Source: CAZCGA01 sp964498075 (GTDB lineage Bacteria; Desulfobacterota; Binatia; HRBIN30). From it: 64,000 nucleotides of DNA. The notes beneath the pieces were generated by a model, which saw nothing but the letters and a program-made list of their open reading frames with translations, searched no databases and had not been told where the DNA came from. Below, in pieces: positions 19,891-28,466 of the stretch (the stretch's first letter is position 1; every line of letters begins with the position of its first letter). The position numbers were made by a program, and so were the translations under genes. The stretch covers positions 103,642-167,641 of the forward strand of contig CAZCGA010000001.1 in the NCBI GenBank assembly GCA_964498075.1. The letters are read 5' to 3'.

Positions 19891-21324
19891 ATGGCGGCCC
19901 CCTACGACGTCAAGCTGCTCGAAGAATGGGACGTGAGGATTCGCGCCAAGGTGCAGGAGTTCGGGCTCAGCTGCTACCCACAAGAGTTCGAGATCTGCAA
20001 TCACAACCAGATGCTCGGGTACACGGCGTACTCCGGGATGCCGTCACACTACCCACACTGGTCGTACGGCAAGGCGTACGAGAAGCTCAAGACCCTCTAC
20101 GATTACGGCGTCTCCGGGCTACCGTACGAAATGGTGATCAACTCCAACCCGGCGCTGGCGTACCTCATGCGCGACAACTCCCTCTTGCTGCAGATCCTGA
20201 CCATCGCGCACGTGTACGGCCACAACGACTTCTTCAAGAACAATTTCACCTTCAAGAGCACACGCGCTGAGTTCACCATCAGCACGTTCAAGGCGCACGG
20301 CAATCGCATCCGCTCGTACATCGAGGATCCCAGCATCGGCATCGAGAAGGTGGAGAACATCCTCGATGCCGCACACGCCATCTCCCTTGAATGCCGCCGC
20401 AACCTCGCGGTCCGCAAGCCCACCCCAGACGAGGCGCGCCAGCAACTGCTCGACGCCGCCCGCCCGCGGCACGATCCCTTTCAGAGCGTGCACCGCCGCC
20501 AACCCTACGTCGAGCCCGATCTCCGCAAGGTGCCGCTGATCCCCGACGAAGACCTCCTCCTGTTCATCCGTGATTACAACCTCTACTTGGCCGAGTGGGA
20601 GAAGGACATCCTCACCATCGTGCACGAGGAATCCCAGTACTTCATCCCACAGATCGAGACCAAGATCATGAACGAGGGATGGGCAACCTACTGGCACAAG
20701 CGCATCCTCGATAGCCTCGACCTGCCGCAGGACTTGCAGATCGAGTTCATCGTGCGCCACAACCAAGTGGTACGCCCCTCCCCGCACGGCCTCAACCCGT
20801 ATCACCTCGGCCTGCGCCTCTGGGAGGACATCTATCAGCGCTACGAGCACCCGACGAAGGAAGATGCGGACGCACTGGGACCGACGCACCCAAGCGGAAC
20901 CCAGAAGCTCATCGAGGTCCGCGAGACCGATCGCGACATCTCGTTTCTTCGCCGCCATCTCACGGAGCACCTGATCCGCGACCTCAACCTCTTCGAGTAC
21001 CAGGCCAAGGGGGATGACCTGGTCATCACCGAGATTGCCGACGCGGATGGCTGGCGCGAGGTGAAGGACGTTCTCCTGAAAAACGTCGGCATGGGTGGCA
21101 TTCCGGTCATCAAGGTGGAAGATGCAGACTACGGCCACAACCGCACGCTGTACCTGATCCATGCCCATGACGGCCGCGACCTCCAGCTCGAGTACGCCGA
21201 AAAGACGCTCGCCTACGTCCACCGCCTCTGGCAGCGCGACGTCGCAATGGAAACCGTCATCAACGGCAAGCGGTCGTTGCTGCTCTTCAACGACCGCGGC
21301 TTCTCTACGAAGGCCCTGAAGTAG
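19891..21324 (+). CDS. spoVR: SpoVR family protein (YcgB)
   Basis: 477 residues, full length for the SpoVR/YcgB family. Recognisable blocks are CYPQEFEICNHNQML near the start, GHNDFFKNNF, VHEESQYFIPQIETKIMNEG and GWATYWHKR in the middle, and NPYHLGLRLWEDI. Despite its name, taken from Bacillus spore cortex formation, the family is widespread in non-sporulating bacteria next to prkA and yeaH, as here. The three genes are tightly spaced and surely one operon, probably induced in stationary phase. The biochemical role remains unknown. Confidence 0.96.
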   Translation: MAAPYDVKLLEEWDVRIRAKVQEFGLSCYPQEFEICNHNQMLGYTAYSGMPSHYPHWSYGKAYEKLKTLYDYGVSGLPYEMVINSNPALAYLMRDNSLLLQILTIAHVYGHNDFFKNNFTFKSTRAEFTISTFKAHGNRIRSYIEDPSIGIEKVENILDAAHAISLECRRNLAVRKPTPDEARQQLLDAARPRHDPFQSVHRRQPYVEPDLRKVPLIPDEDLLLFIRDYNLYLAEWEKDILTIVHEESQYFIPQIETKIMNEGWATYWHKRILDSLDLPQDLQIEFIVRHNQVVRPSPHGLNPYHLGLRLWEDIYQRYEHPTKEDADALGPTHPSGTQKLIEVRETDRDISFLRRHLTEHLIRDLNLFEYQAKGDDLVITEIADADGWREVKDVLLKNVGMGGIPVIKVEDADYGHNRTLYLIHAHDGRDLQLEYAEKTLAYVHRLWQRDVAMETVINGKRSLLLFNDRGFSTKALK

Positions 21325-21327
21325 TAG

Positions 21328-22848
21328 TCAGGCTGGCGGCGCAGCGATGTGCTGCGCCGTGCGCAGCGCAAACGCCATGACCGACAGCTGCGGCGGCACG
21401 GCGGTCGACGTGGGGAACACACTGGCGTCGGCTACGAAGAGTCGCTTCACCGCGTGCGCCTCACCCACGCCGTTGACTACCGAGCGCTTCGAGTCGCTCC
21501 CCATGCGGAGCGTGCCCTGCGGATGATACGCGAACAGCAACGGGTCGTTGGCGCGGAAGGAATGCTCGTCGATGGCGCGGTACTCGCCGCGCCGGGTCAG
21601 CTCCACCAGCTCGTTGTACGGCAGGATGACACGCTGCGCTCCGCTCGCAAAGAATACGTCTGCCAGCCGCCGCATCCCGTCCAGCAGGTCGCCGCGGTCC
21701 TCGTCGTTGAGATGATACGAGATGGACACGCGTCCGTTGGAGTCCAGCTCGACGCGCCCCACGGTCCGGTCGTGCAGCATCACCGCCGCCAGTGCGAGCC
21801 GCGCGTAGTCACTTATTACAGCGCGATGCTCGGCCCCGAACCCCGGCAGCATCGAGGCCGCAGCCACCGGCTGCGCGAAGCACGCGGTGAGCAGGTAGCC
21901 GCCCTCGATGCGCTGATCCAGCTCGAGGAACTCGTCGACGATCACCGATTGCGGAATGCCGCGCCAGCCGGCGATCTCCTCCGCAAACACCGCACCCATG
22001 ACGACCTCCGGGTGCAGGTGCAGGTTGCTGCCGACTTGCTGATGCGGGTTCGGCAGCTGGCTCCGCAACCACAGTGCGGGCGATCCGATCGCACCCGCCG
22101 CCAGCACGACGGCTCCGGCACGCACGGTGAGCGCGTACGGCTTGTCCACGCGTGCCCGCAGGAAGCGCCCGCGGATACCGACGGCACGCCCGTCCTGGGT
22201 CTCGATGTGCTCCGCGCGGCAGTCGGGGATGATGATCGCCCCGCTGCGTGAGGCCGCAGGCAGGTGAACCGTCAGGGCGTCGCCCTTGCGATCGTACGCG
22301 CAGCCGAGCGCGCAGTAGCCGCATCCGACACACTGGATCCGGTTGTGCGCCGGCAGGTAGTTGCGAAAGCCCAACCGGTCCGCACCGATCTTCAACTTCT
22401 CGTTGTTCTTGTTGACGTCCTCCGGCACCAGCGGCCGCACCTGCGCCACCGACTCGACGCGCTCGAAGAACGGCGCCAACGCCTCGATCTCCACCCCGCT
22501 GAGACCGAACCGCTTTGCCCAATGTGCCAGAATCTGCCGCGGCGTGCGCACGCATACGCAAAAGCTCGGCACGGTCGACCCGCCGACGGCACGCCCTTGC
22601 GAGATCACGACCGTCGAGTCGACCGCCGTGCGCAGGTTCTGATCGGCGTACAGCAGGGGCAGCATCTGCTCCTCGCGCTGCGTGAAGTCGCGACTAGTGA
22701 CGTACGGGCCCTCTTCGACGACCACCACGGAGCGGCCCTTCGCTGCCAGCTCGTGCGCCACCACGGCACCGCCCGCGCCAGAGCCAACGATACACACATC
22801 CGCCGTCAGCGAGACGTCGCGGTCTATTGTCGCAGTGTCGAGGATCAT
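21328..22848 (-). CDS. GMC family FAD-dependent oxidoreductase
   Basis: 506 residues from ATG 22848; the longer open frame (to 23343) overlaps the next gene and lacks homology. Near residue 16 is the FAD-binding dinucleotide fold VCIVGSGAGGAVVAHELA with a matching VVVVEEG. A Cys-rich segment CVGCGYCALGC, characteristic of long-chain alcohol oxidase-type members, lies near residue 175. The GMC C-terminal domain ends with FAYHPQGTLRMGSD and DASVFPTSTAVPPQLSVMAFA. It oxidises an alcohol group, substrate unknown; long-chain or steroid alcohols would fit. The ATG overlaps the stop of the preceding small-subunit gene (ATGA, 22845-22848), so the two are translationally coupled. Confidence 0.9.
   Translation of the reverse strand: MILDTATIDRDVSLTADVCIVGSGAGGAVVAHELAAKGRSVVVVEEGPYVTSRDFTQREEQMLPLLYADQNLRTAVDSTVVISQGRAVGGSTVPSFCVCVRTPRQILAHWAKRFGLSGVEIEALAPFFERVESVAQVRPLVPEDVNKNNEKLKIGADRLGFRNYLPAHNRIQCVGCGYCALGCAYDRKGDALTVHLPAASRSGAIIIPDCRAEHIETQDGRAVGIRGRFLRARVDKPYALTVRAGAVVLAAGAIGSPALWLRSQLPNPHQQVGSNLHLHPEVVMGAVFAEEIAGWRGIPQSVIVDEFLELDQRIEGGYLLTACFAQPVAAASMLPGFGAEHRAVISDYARLALAAVMLHDRTVGRVELDSNGRVSISYHLNDEDRGDLLDGMRRLADVFFASGAQRVILPYNELVELTRRGEYRAIDEHSFRANDPLLFAYHPQGTLRMGSDSKRSVVNGVGEAHAVKRLFVADASVFPTSTAVPPQLSVMAFALRTAQHIAAPPA
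21338..21358. terminator. hairpin at the convergent spoVR / GMC junction
   Basis: GGCGCAGC-GATGT-GCTGCGCC, a perfect 8-bp stem. spoVR stops at 21324 and the opposite GMC gene stops at 21328, so the hairpin lies 13 bases past spoVR and inside the last codons of the GMC gene. It may end spoVR transcripts. Confidence 0.45.
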
Positions 22849-23465
22849 TGCGGGCTCGATGACAACGTGCTCAGTGGAACGGCGGGCTCCGGCTCGCCCC
22901 GCGCTGCAGCGTAGACCCGACCGAGCCACGGTCCATCGTAGCCGAGCCTCTGCCACGCGCGCCGGTCTTGGTAGAACCCGCCGGCCGCCAGCGCCTTCAG
23001 CGCGCGGAAGACAATCCGCCGCGCGCCCAGGGTGCTGTTCATCCATCCGGCCAGGTACTGGTCCTGCTGCGCCGCCGACAGCCGCGTGAACCGCTTGCGC
23101 TGCAAGTCGAAGAGATAGGTTCCGTGCTCGAAGACCCGCAGCATCAAGCGCAACTGGCCAAGGGCTTCCACGTCCCAATGCGCCACCAGCGCATCGACGT
23201 GCGCGGCGACGTTGATCTGCTCGGCACCGTCGCCCACGCGCTCCGCCACCCCCAGCAAACGCGCCGCCGCGGCAGTGAGCGTCGCATACTCGCGGGGGTT
23301 CAGGCACCGCAGCGGTACGGATGGCTTGGGATAACTCCGACATCCCGAGGGCAACAGGGACCCTACACCGAGCAGCGCGATCCCACCGGCACTTCCCTTG
23401 AGGAAGCGCCGCCGGTCCAGAGGCGCACCGAACAGCGCCGCCAACGCATCGCCTGCTTCGATCAT
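22845..23465 (-). CDS. Tat-signal small subunit-like partner of the GMC oxidoreductase
   Basis: 206 residues from ATG 23465; a TTG 27 bases upstream is possible. A twin-arginine signal is clear: DRRRFLKGSAGGIALLGVGS, followed by LLPSGC, so a lipidated cysteine is possible. The rest is helical and resembles gluconate 2-dehydrogenase subunit 3-type proteins (REYATLTAAAARLLG). These form periplasmic complexes with GMC flavoproteins. Its stop overlaps the GMC start by 4 bases. Export of the flavoprotein by hitch-hiking on this Tat signal is plausible, since the GMC protein has no signal peptide of its own. Confidence 0.75.
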   Translation of the reverse strand: MIEAGDALAALFGAPLDRRRFLKGSAGGIALLGVGSLLPSGCRSYPKPSVPLRCLNPREYATLTAAAARLLGVAERVGDGAEQINVAAHVDALVAHWDVEALGQLRLMLRVFEHGTYLFDLQRKRFTRLSAAQQDQYLAGWMNSTLGARRIVFRALKALAAGGFYQDRRAWQRLGYDGPWLGRVYAAARGEPEPAVPLSTLSSSPQ

Positions 23466-23581
23466 GAGCGAGAGCCGGATGCTAAGAGCCAACGGTCAGA
23501 CAGTCAACCGCGGCGCCACCGCCGGCACCTTTGCCCGCATACCGCGATTTGCTACACAGGGATGCGCCTGGAGACAGCAAC

Positions 23582-23920
23582 ATGCCGATCTACGAGTATC
23601 GCTGCCGTAAGTGTGGCCGCCGTTTTTCTGTGCTGACGCTGCGGGTCTCAGAAAAGCCGGCACCGGAGTGCGACAAGTGCGGCAGCCGCGCCGCCGACCG
23701 CCTGCTGTCACGCTTCGCCATGCCGAAGTCGGAAGAGGCACGCATGGAATCGCTCGCCGATCCCAGCGCGCTGGCCGGCATCGACGAGAAGGATCCCAAG
23801 AGCGTCGCCCGCTGGATGCGCAAGATGGGCAAGGAGATGGGTGAGGACGTCGGCGGCGAGGACTTCGATCAGATGATCGACGAGGTCGAAGCGGGCGAAG
23901 AGGGCGACGGCGAGGAGTGA
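23582..23920 (+). CDS. FmdB family zinc-ribbon protein
   Basis: 112 residues. The ATG at 23582 begins the family's canonical MPIYEYRCRKCGRRF; the frame is open 51 bases upstream but that part is not conserved. Two CxxC knuckles (CRKC and CDKC) form the zinc ribbon in the first 40 residues. The tail is acidic and may be disordered (EAGEEGDGEE at the end). FmdB-type proteins are assumed to be regulators, without firm function. It stands alone between divergent and convergent neighbours. Confidence 0.88.
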   Translation: MPIYEYRCRKCGRRFSVLTLRVSEKPAPECDKCGSRAADRLLSRFAMPKSEEARMESLADPSALAGIDEKDPKSVARWMRKMGKEMGEDVGGEDFDQMIDEVEAGEEGDGEE

Positions 23921-23928
23921 GAAGGTCG

Positions 23929-24008
23929 CTCGTGAAGCGTATCTCGTGAAGCGTCAGAGCTGCGTCCGGAGAGTTGATTCTTCTCGCACGCTTCAGTCTT
24001 CACGCTTT
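23929..24008. repeat. intergenic repeat: tandem CTCGTGAAGCGT units with inverted arms
   Basis: Two tandem copies of CTCGTGAAGCGT (23929-23940 and 23943-23954) are followed after about 30 bases by inverted versions (CACGCTTCAG, CTTCACGC) at 23988-24006. The word GTGAAGCGTATCTCGT recurs exactly at 33021-33036, where it forms a long hairpin. The right end overlaps the last codons of ispF. Confidence 0.6.
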
Positions 24009-24477
24009 GCGTCTTGCAGCAACACCACCGCGGTGGCCGCGATCGCCTCGCCGCGGCCGATGGCATCCAGACCTTCGTTCGTCTTGGCCTTGATGCTGAC
24101 GCACGTCACCGCGGCACCGAGCAGCTCCGCAATGCGGCTNNNNNNNNNNGGTGCGGTGCCAAGCGCGGCTGCTCGGCACAGATCGTCACATCGAGATTGC
24201 TCACCGCCCAGCCCTCCTCGCGCATCCGGATGGCAACGTGCCGCAGCAGCTCACTGCTGGCGATGCCGTGATAGCGCTCGTCGGTGTCGGGGAAATGCTG
24301 GCCGATATCCCCGATGCCCATCGCGCCGAGGATGGCATCGCAGATGGCGTGCAGGACCACGTCCCCGTCGGAGTGCCCCAACAACCCCCGCGCGTGTTCG
24401 ATCTGAACGCCGCCGAGGAACAGTGCGCGCCCTTCGACGAGGCGGTGCACGTCATATCCGTGGCCGATGCGCAGCAT
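23993..24477 (-). CDS. ispF: 2-C-methyl-D-erythritol 2,4-cyclodiphosphate synthase, interrupted by a gap
   Basis: It converts CDP-ME-2-phosphate to MEcPP in the non-mevalonate isoprenoid pathway. From ATG 24477 the sequence reads LRIGHGYDVHRL (metal-binding Asp and His), LLGHSDGDVVLHAICDAILGA, and DVTICAEQPRLAPH. Ten N follow (24140-24149), and after the gap, in another frame, come SRIAELLGA, SIKAKTNEGLDAIGRGEAIA and a normal end. The annotated span is not a multiple of three, so the true gap length cannot be 10. Alignment to the usual PH-IPxMR-xRIAE spacing suggests about 14 missing bases. The gene is therefore probably intact in the organism. Confidence 0.9.
24140..24149. other. assembly gap (10 N) inside ispF
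   Basis: Ten undetermined bases. The reading frames on the two sides of ispF are not in register across 10 bases, so this is a placeholder length. Confidence 0.98.
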
Positions 24478-24583
24478 GATCAAGAGACGTAATGCGTGCT
24501 CGTGGCTCGTGCCGGCAAAGAGAACGCACACTGGCTGAAGGCCTGTATCAACCACGAACACGATTCACGCGCACGAGTCACGA

Positions 24584-25816
24584 TCACACCGGAGGCGTCG
24601 GGACGGCGTCGTTGTTCAGCAGCATCACGCGGACCCGGCTGCCGCGCGGAATCGTCAGCACATCGGGTGGCGCGATGATGAGGCCGTCGCCGAGCGACAG
24701 CGAGCGCAGCACACCGGAGCTTTGCGACCCGGTGACACGCACGCGGTAGCCGCTCGGTGGACCCTCCACCGTGCAGCGGACAAATTCGGTCAGACCGTCC
24801 GCCGTCCGCACGTCGTCGTCCACCGTGGCGTCGACGACGGGCAAGTGCAGCCGATCAATGCCTTGCATGGCCCGCAAGGCCGGACGCACGTAAAGGTAGA
24901 AGCACACCAGGGATGATACGGGATTGCCCGGCAACCCGAAAACCGGGACGCGGTCGCGCATCCCGAAGGTCAGCGGCTTTCCCGGTTTCTGCGCGACTTT
25001 CCAGAAGCGCTCCCCTACCCCCAGCTCGGCCAGCGTCTGCCGCACCAGATCGAAGGTGCCCATCGATACCCCACCGGTCGACAGCACCATGTCGCCGGTG
25101 AACGCCTCACTGAACACCCTGCGGGTCTCTTCCACCGTATCATGGGCGATGCCGAGGAGACGCGGCGTCCCGCCCGCCTCACCGACGGCGGCGGCCAGCG
25201 TGTAGGCGTTGCTGTTCACGATCTGCCCGGGAGCCAGCGGCTGGCCGAGGTCCACCAGCTCGTCGCCGGTCGACAGGACGGCCACGACCGGGCGGCGACG
25301 GACGGACACGACGGCAACGCCGAGTGACGCCAGCAGCCCGATGTCCGCCGGGCGCAGCGTCCGGCCGGACGTGAGCACCGTTTCGCCCGCCCGCATGTCT
25401 TCACCGGGGTGCCGCACGCTGGTGTCGGGAGCCACGGCGGTACGGACGCGGACCTCGCCGTTCTGCTCCTCCGTGTCCTCCACTCGCACGACGGCATCTG
25501 CTCCGCTGGGCATCGACGAACCGGTCATGATCTTGGTTGCGGTCCCGCTGGCGACCGTCTCGCGCGGCATCGCACCCGCGCCGATGACTTCGAGGACCCG
25601 CAGCGCAACCGGGCGGCTCGCCGTCGCTCCCGCCGTATCGGCCGCACGCACGGCGTAGCCGTCCATCGCCGAGTTGCGAAAGGGAGGAACATCGCGCGTC
25701 GCCCGCACGGGCTGCGCGAGCACCCGGCCGGCGGCCCGCGGCAGCACCACCTGTTCCGTTCCCACCTGCGGCAGGTCGCGTAGGACGAGCTCCAGTGCAG
25801 CGCGCACGCCAATCAT
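24584..25816 (-). CDS. moeA: molybdopterin molybdotransferase MoeA
   Basis: 410 residues, normal length. It inserts molybdate into adenylylated molybdopterin in the cytoplasm. Visible signatures: PPFRNSAMDGYAVRAADT near residue 45, KIMTGSSMPSGADAVVRVEDT, VVAVLSTGDELVDLGQPL, STGGVSMGTFDLV, and FGLPGNPVSSLVCFYLYVRPAL, followed by the C-terminal beta domain. Start ATG 25816. It is divergent from the sensor kinase gene. No other molybdenum-cofactor gene is in the window. Confidence 0.96.
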   Translation of the reverse strand: MIGVRAALELVLRDLPQVGTEQVVLPRAAGRVLAQPVRATRDVPPFRNSAMDGYAVRAADTAGATASRPVALRVLEVIGAGAMPRETVASGTATKIMTGSSMPSGADAVVRVEDTEEQNGEVRVRTAVAPDTSVRHPGEDMRAGETVLTSGRTLRPADIGLLASLGVAVVSVRRRPVVAVLSTGDELVDLGQPLAPGQIVNSNAYTLAAAVGEAGGTPRLLGIAHDTVEETRRVFSEAFTGDMVLSTGGVSMGTFDLVRQTLAELGVGERFWKVAQKPGKPLTFGMRDRVPVFGLPGNPVSSLVCFYLYVRPALRAMQGIDRLHLPVVDATVDDDVRTADGLTEFVRCTVEGPPSGYRVRVTGSQSSGVLRSLSLGDGLIIAPPDVLTIPRGSRVRVMLLNNDAVPTPPV

Positions 25817-25884
25817 AGGAAGAAGTACACCTAGCGCGAGGTTCTCGATCTTGTCAACGTACCGAGTTTCGCCCGAGGCCGACC

Positions 25885-27021
25885 GTGTGTTACGATTCGC
25901 CGGTGCTTTTGAAACGGCGCAGACGATCGCAACGCCGTGCGGGTTCCGCGCAGCCAGTTTTGGAGAACGTGCTTGCCAGCCTGGGCGACTCCTTGATTCT
26001 CACCGACGACGAGGACCGCATCACGATGTTCAATCAGGCGGCCCAGGAGCTCACGGGTTGGGCGGAGGGGCAGGTGCTGTCGCGCTCGTGCGCCGAGGTG
26101 TTCGCGGCGACGCCGACCATCGGCGCGATGGTGCAGCACGCGCGCACCTCCAGGCAGAGCCAATCGTGCGGCGAAGAGATCTTGCTGGCGTCGCACCGGC
26201 GCATCCCCGTCCGTCTCAGCTGTTCGCCGATCTGGGGCGCGGCCGATCAATTGCAAGGAGTCGCCCTGGTCATGCAGGACCTCAGCTACCAGAAGAAGCT
26301 CGAGGACGAGGCGCGCCGCAACGAAACCCTGGCGCGCCTGGGAGGCTTGGTGGCGGGGCTGGCGCACGAGGTGAAGAACCCCCTCGGCGGTATCAAGGGT
26401 GCCGCCCAATTGCTGGCGAAGAAGTTCGTCGATCAACCCGAAGTCGGCGAGTACACCGGCGTGATGGTCCGGGAGATCGATCGTCTCAGTCGTCTGGTCG
26501 AGCAGCTGCTCACGCTCGGCGCGCCTCCGACGCCGAACCCGCTGCCGCTCAACGTTCACAAGGTCATCCGCGAGGTGCTGGCGTTGCTCGTCACCGAGCT
26601 GAACGCTAAGAATATCACCAGACGTTTGGAGATCGACCCCAGCTTACCCGATGTCCGTGGCGACGAAGCCCAACTCACACATGTGCTCCTCAACCTCGTC
26701 AAGAACGCGCTGGAGGCGATGCCCGATCACGGGCTGCTGACGATCACCACCCGCATGGAGACCGACTTTCACATCTTGCGACGGACGCCCGGTCCCGGGA
26801 AGTTCCTGCGCGTCGAGATCGCCGACACCGGTCCCGGTTTCCCTCCCGACGTGGTCGAGCGCGTCTTCGAGCCCTTCTTCACCACCAAGCCGCGCGGCAG
26901 CGGGCTGGGTCTCGCCATCTGTGAACGCATCGTGGCGGCGCACGGCGGCGACATTCGCGCCGAGAACCGCCGCACCGGCGGTGCCGTCGTCACGGTGACC
27001 TTGCCCCTGGTGGCCGCATGA
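25885..27021 (+). CDS. NtrB-like sensor histidine kinase
   Basis: 378 residues from GTG 25885; GTG 25903 is an alternative. There is no membrane segment, so it is a soluble sensor. Order: basic start, PAS domain (about 25-135, ILTDDEDRITMFNQAAQELTG), HisKA dimerisation domain with the phospho-acceptor in LAHEVKNPLGG, then an HATPase domain with N-box LLNLVKNALEAM, G1 IADTGPGFP and G2 GSGLGLAICERIV. This order is that of NtrB/GlnL. Its stop overlaps the regulator start (ATGA, 27018-27021). Nitrogen control is plausible but not shown: no glnA or glnB gene is nearby. Confidence 0.92.
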   Translation: MCYDSPVLLKRRRRSQRRAGSAQPVLENVLASLGDSLILTDDEDRITMFNQAAQELTGWAEGQVLSRSCAEVFAATPTIGAMVQHARTSRQSQSCGEEILLASHRRIPVRLSCSPIWGAADQLQGVALVMQDLSYQKKLEDEARRNETLARLGGLVAGLAHEVKNPLGGIKGAAQLLAKKFVDQPEVGEYTGVMVREIDRLSRLVEQLLTLGAPPTPNPLPLNVHKVIREVLALLVTELNAKNITRRLEIDPSLPDVRGDEAQLTHVLLNLVKNALEAMPDHGLLTITTRMETDFHILRRTPGPGKFLRVEIADTGPGFPPDVVERVFEPFFTTKPRGSGLGLAICERIVAAHGGDIRAENRRTGGAVVTVTLPLVAA

Positions 27022-28466
27022 CGACCCTCGTCGGGCGGATCCTGGTGGCGGACGACGAAGAGTCGATCCGCTGGGTCTTGACCACCGCATTGACCGGAGA
27101 AGGGCACACAGTGGAGCAAGTGGACGACGGCCCGGCGGCGCTCGAACGCCTCGTACGCGATCATTTCGACCTGGCGCTCGTCGACATCAAGATGCCCGGC
27201 CTCGACGGTCTGTCCATCCTCTCGAAGGCCCGCGACGCCGGGCTCGCCACGCCGGTCGTCATCATCACCGCGCAGAACACCATGGCGAACGCGATCGAGG
27301 CGATGAAGCGGGGCGCGTACGATTACGTCACCAAGCCGTTCGACATCGAGGAGGTGCAGCTGCTGGTGCAGCGCGTGCTGGAGATGCGCCGGCAGGCAGC
27401 TGACCTCACGCGGCTGGCGGAGCAGACGCGCCGCCGCTTCGAGCTCGGCGTCGAGATCATCGGCAAGACGCCGGCGATGCAGGAGATCTTCAAGACCATT
27501 GGCCGCGTCGCGCACACCGATGCCACCGTCTTGATTCAGGGCGAGAGCGGGACCGGCAAGGAGCTGATTGCCCGGGCCATCCACTCGCACTCCTCGCGCT
27601 GGAGCGGCCCGTTCGTGGCGCTCAACTGCTCGGCGGTGCCGCGCGACTTGTTGGAGAGCGAGCTGTTCGGCCATGAGCGCGGCGCGTTCACCGGCGCTAC
27701 CGAGCAGCGCGCCGGCATGTTCGAGGTCGCCAATGGCGGCACGCTGTTCCTCGACGAAGTCGGTGACATGCCGATCGAGCTGCAGGTCAAGCTGCTGCGC
27801 GTCGTCCAGGAGCGCGAGCTCACCCGCATCGGCGGGCGCGAGCTCATCAAGGTCGACTGCCGGCTGATTGCGGCCACCAACCAGGACCTGGAGCGCGCTG
27901 TCAAGCAGGGACGATTTCGCGAAGACCTCTACTTCCGCCTGAAGGTCGTGCCGATCACCGTGCCGCCGTTGCGACAGCGGCGCGGCGACATCCCGGAGCT
28001 CGTGGCCTACTTCATCGAGAAGATCAACCGCGAAATGGGCACCAACATCACCGGGGTATCCTCCGAGGCGCGCGCCATGCTCAACACGCACAGCTGGCCG
28101 GGGAACGTGCGCGAGCTGGAGAACACGCTGGTCCGCGCCGCCGTCCTCGCCCCTGGCCCGACGCTGATGCCGCGCGACCTGGCGCTGGCGACACGAGAGG
28201 CAACGGTGACCGCGTACGACGACATGTCGCTGGAGGAGATCGTGCGGCTCAAGCTGAAGGAGTATTTTCGCCAGACCCGCGACGTCGAGCCCACCGACTT
28301 GTACCCGCTCATCATCGAGCGCATCGAGCGTCCACTGATCGAGTTGACCTTGGAGCGGACGCAGGGCAACCAGCTGAAGGCGGCGGCACTGCTCGGCATC
28401 AACCGCAACACCCTGCACAAGAAGATCCTCCAGCTCAAGATCACGCCGCGGCGGCGTGTGGAGTGA
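27018..28466 (+). CDS. NtrC-family sigma-54 response regulator
   Basis: 482 residues in NtrC order. The receiver domain (about 8-120) has the phospho-Asp in LALVDIKMPGLDGL. The sigma-54 AAA+ domain (about 150-385) has Walker A GESGTGKE, the sigma-54-contacting loop GAFTGA, and LFLDEVGDMP. A Fis-type helix-turn-helix sits at the very C-terminus (LKAAALLGINRNTLHKKIL). It activates sigma-54 promoters after phosphorylation by the coupled kinase. It ends in TGATG overlap with thiE. Confidence 0.95.
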   Translation: MTTLVGRILVADDEESIRWVLTTALTGEGHTVEQVDDGPAALERLVRDHFDLALVDIKMPGLDGLSILSKARDAGLATPVVIITAQNTMANAIEAMKRGAYDYVTKPFDIEEVQLLVQRVLEMRRQAADLTRLAEQTRRRFELGVEIIGKTPAMQEIFKTIGRVAHTDATVLIQGESGTGKELIARAIHSHSSRWSGPFVALNCSAVPRDLLESELFGHERGAFTGATEQRAGMFEVANGGTLFLDEVGDMPIELQVKLLRVVQERELTRIGGRELIKVDCRLIAATNQDLERAVKQGRFREDLYFRLKVVPITVPPLRQRRGDIPELVAYFIEKINREMGTNITGVSSEARAMLNTHSWPGNVRELENTLVRAAVLAPGPTLMPRDLALATREATVTAYDDMSLEEIVRLKLKEYFRQTRDVEPTDLYPLIIERIERPLIELTLERTQGNQLKAAALLGINRNTLHKKILQLKITPRRRVE

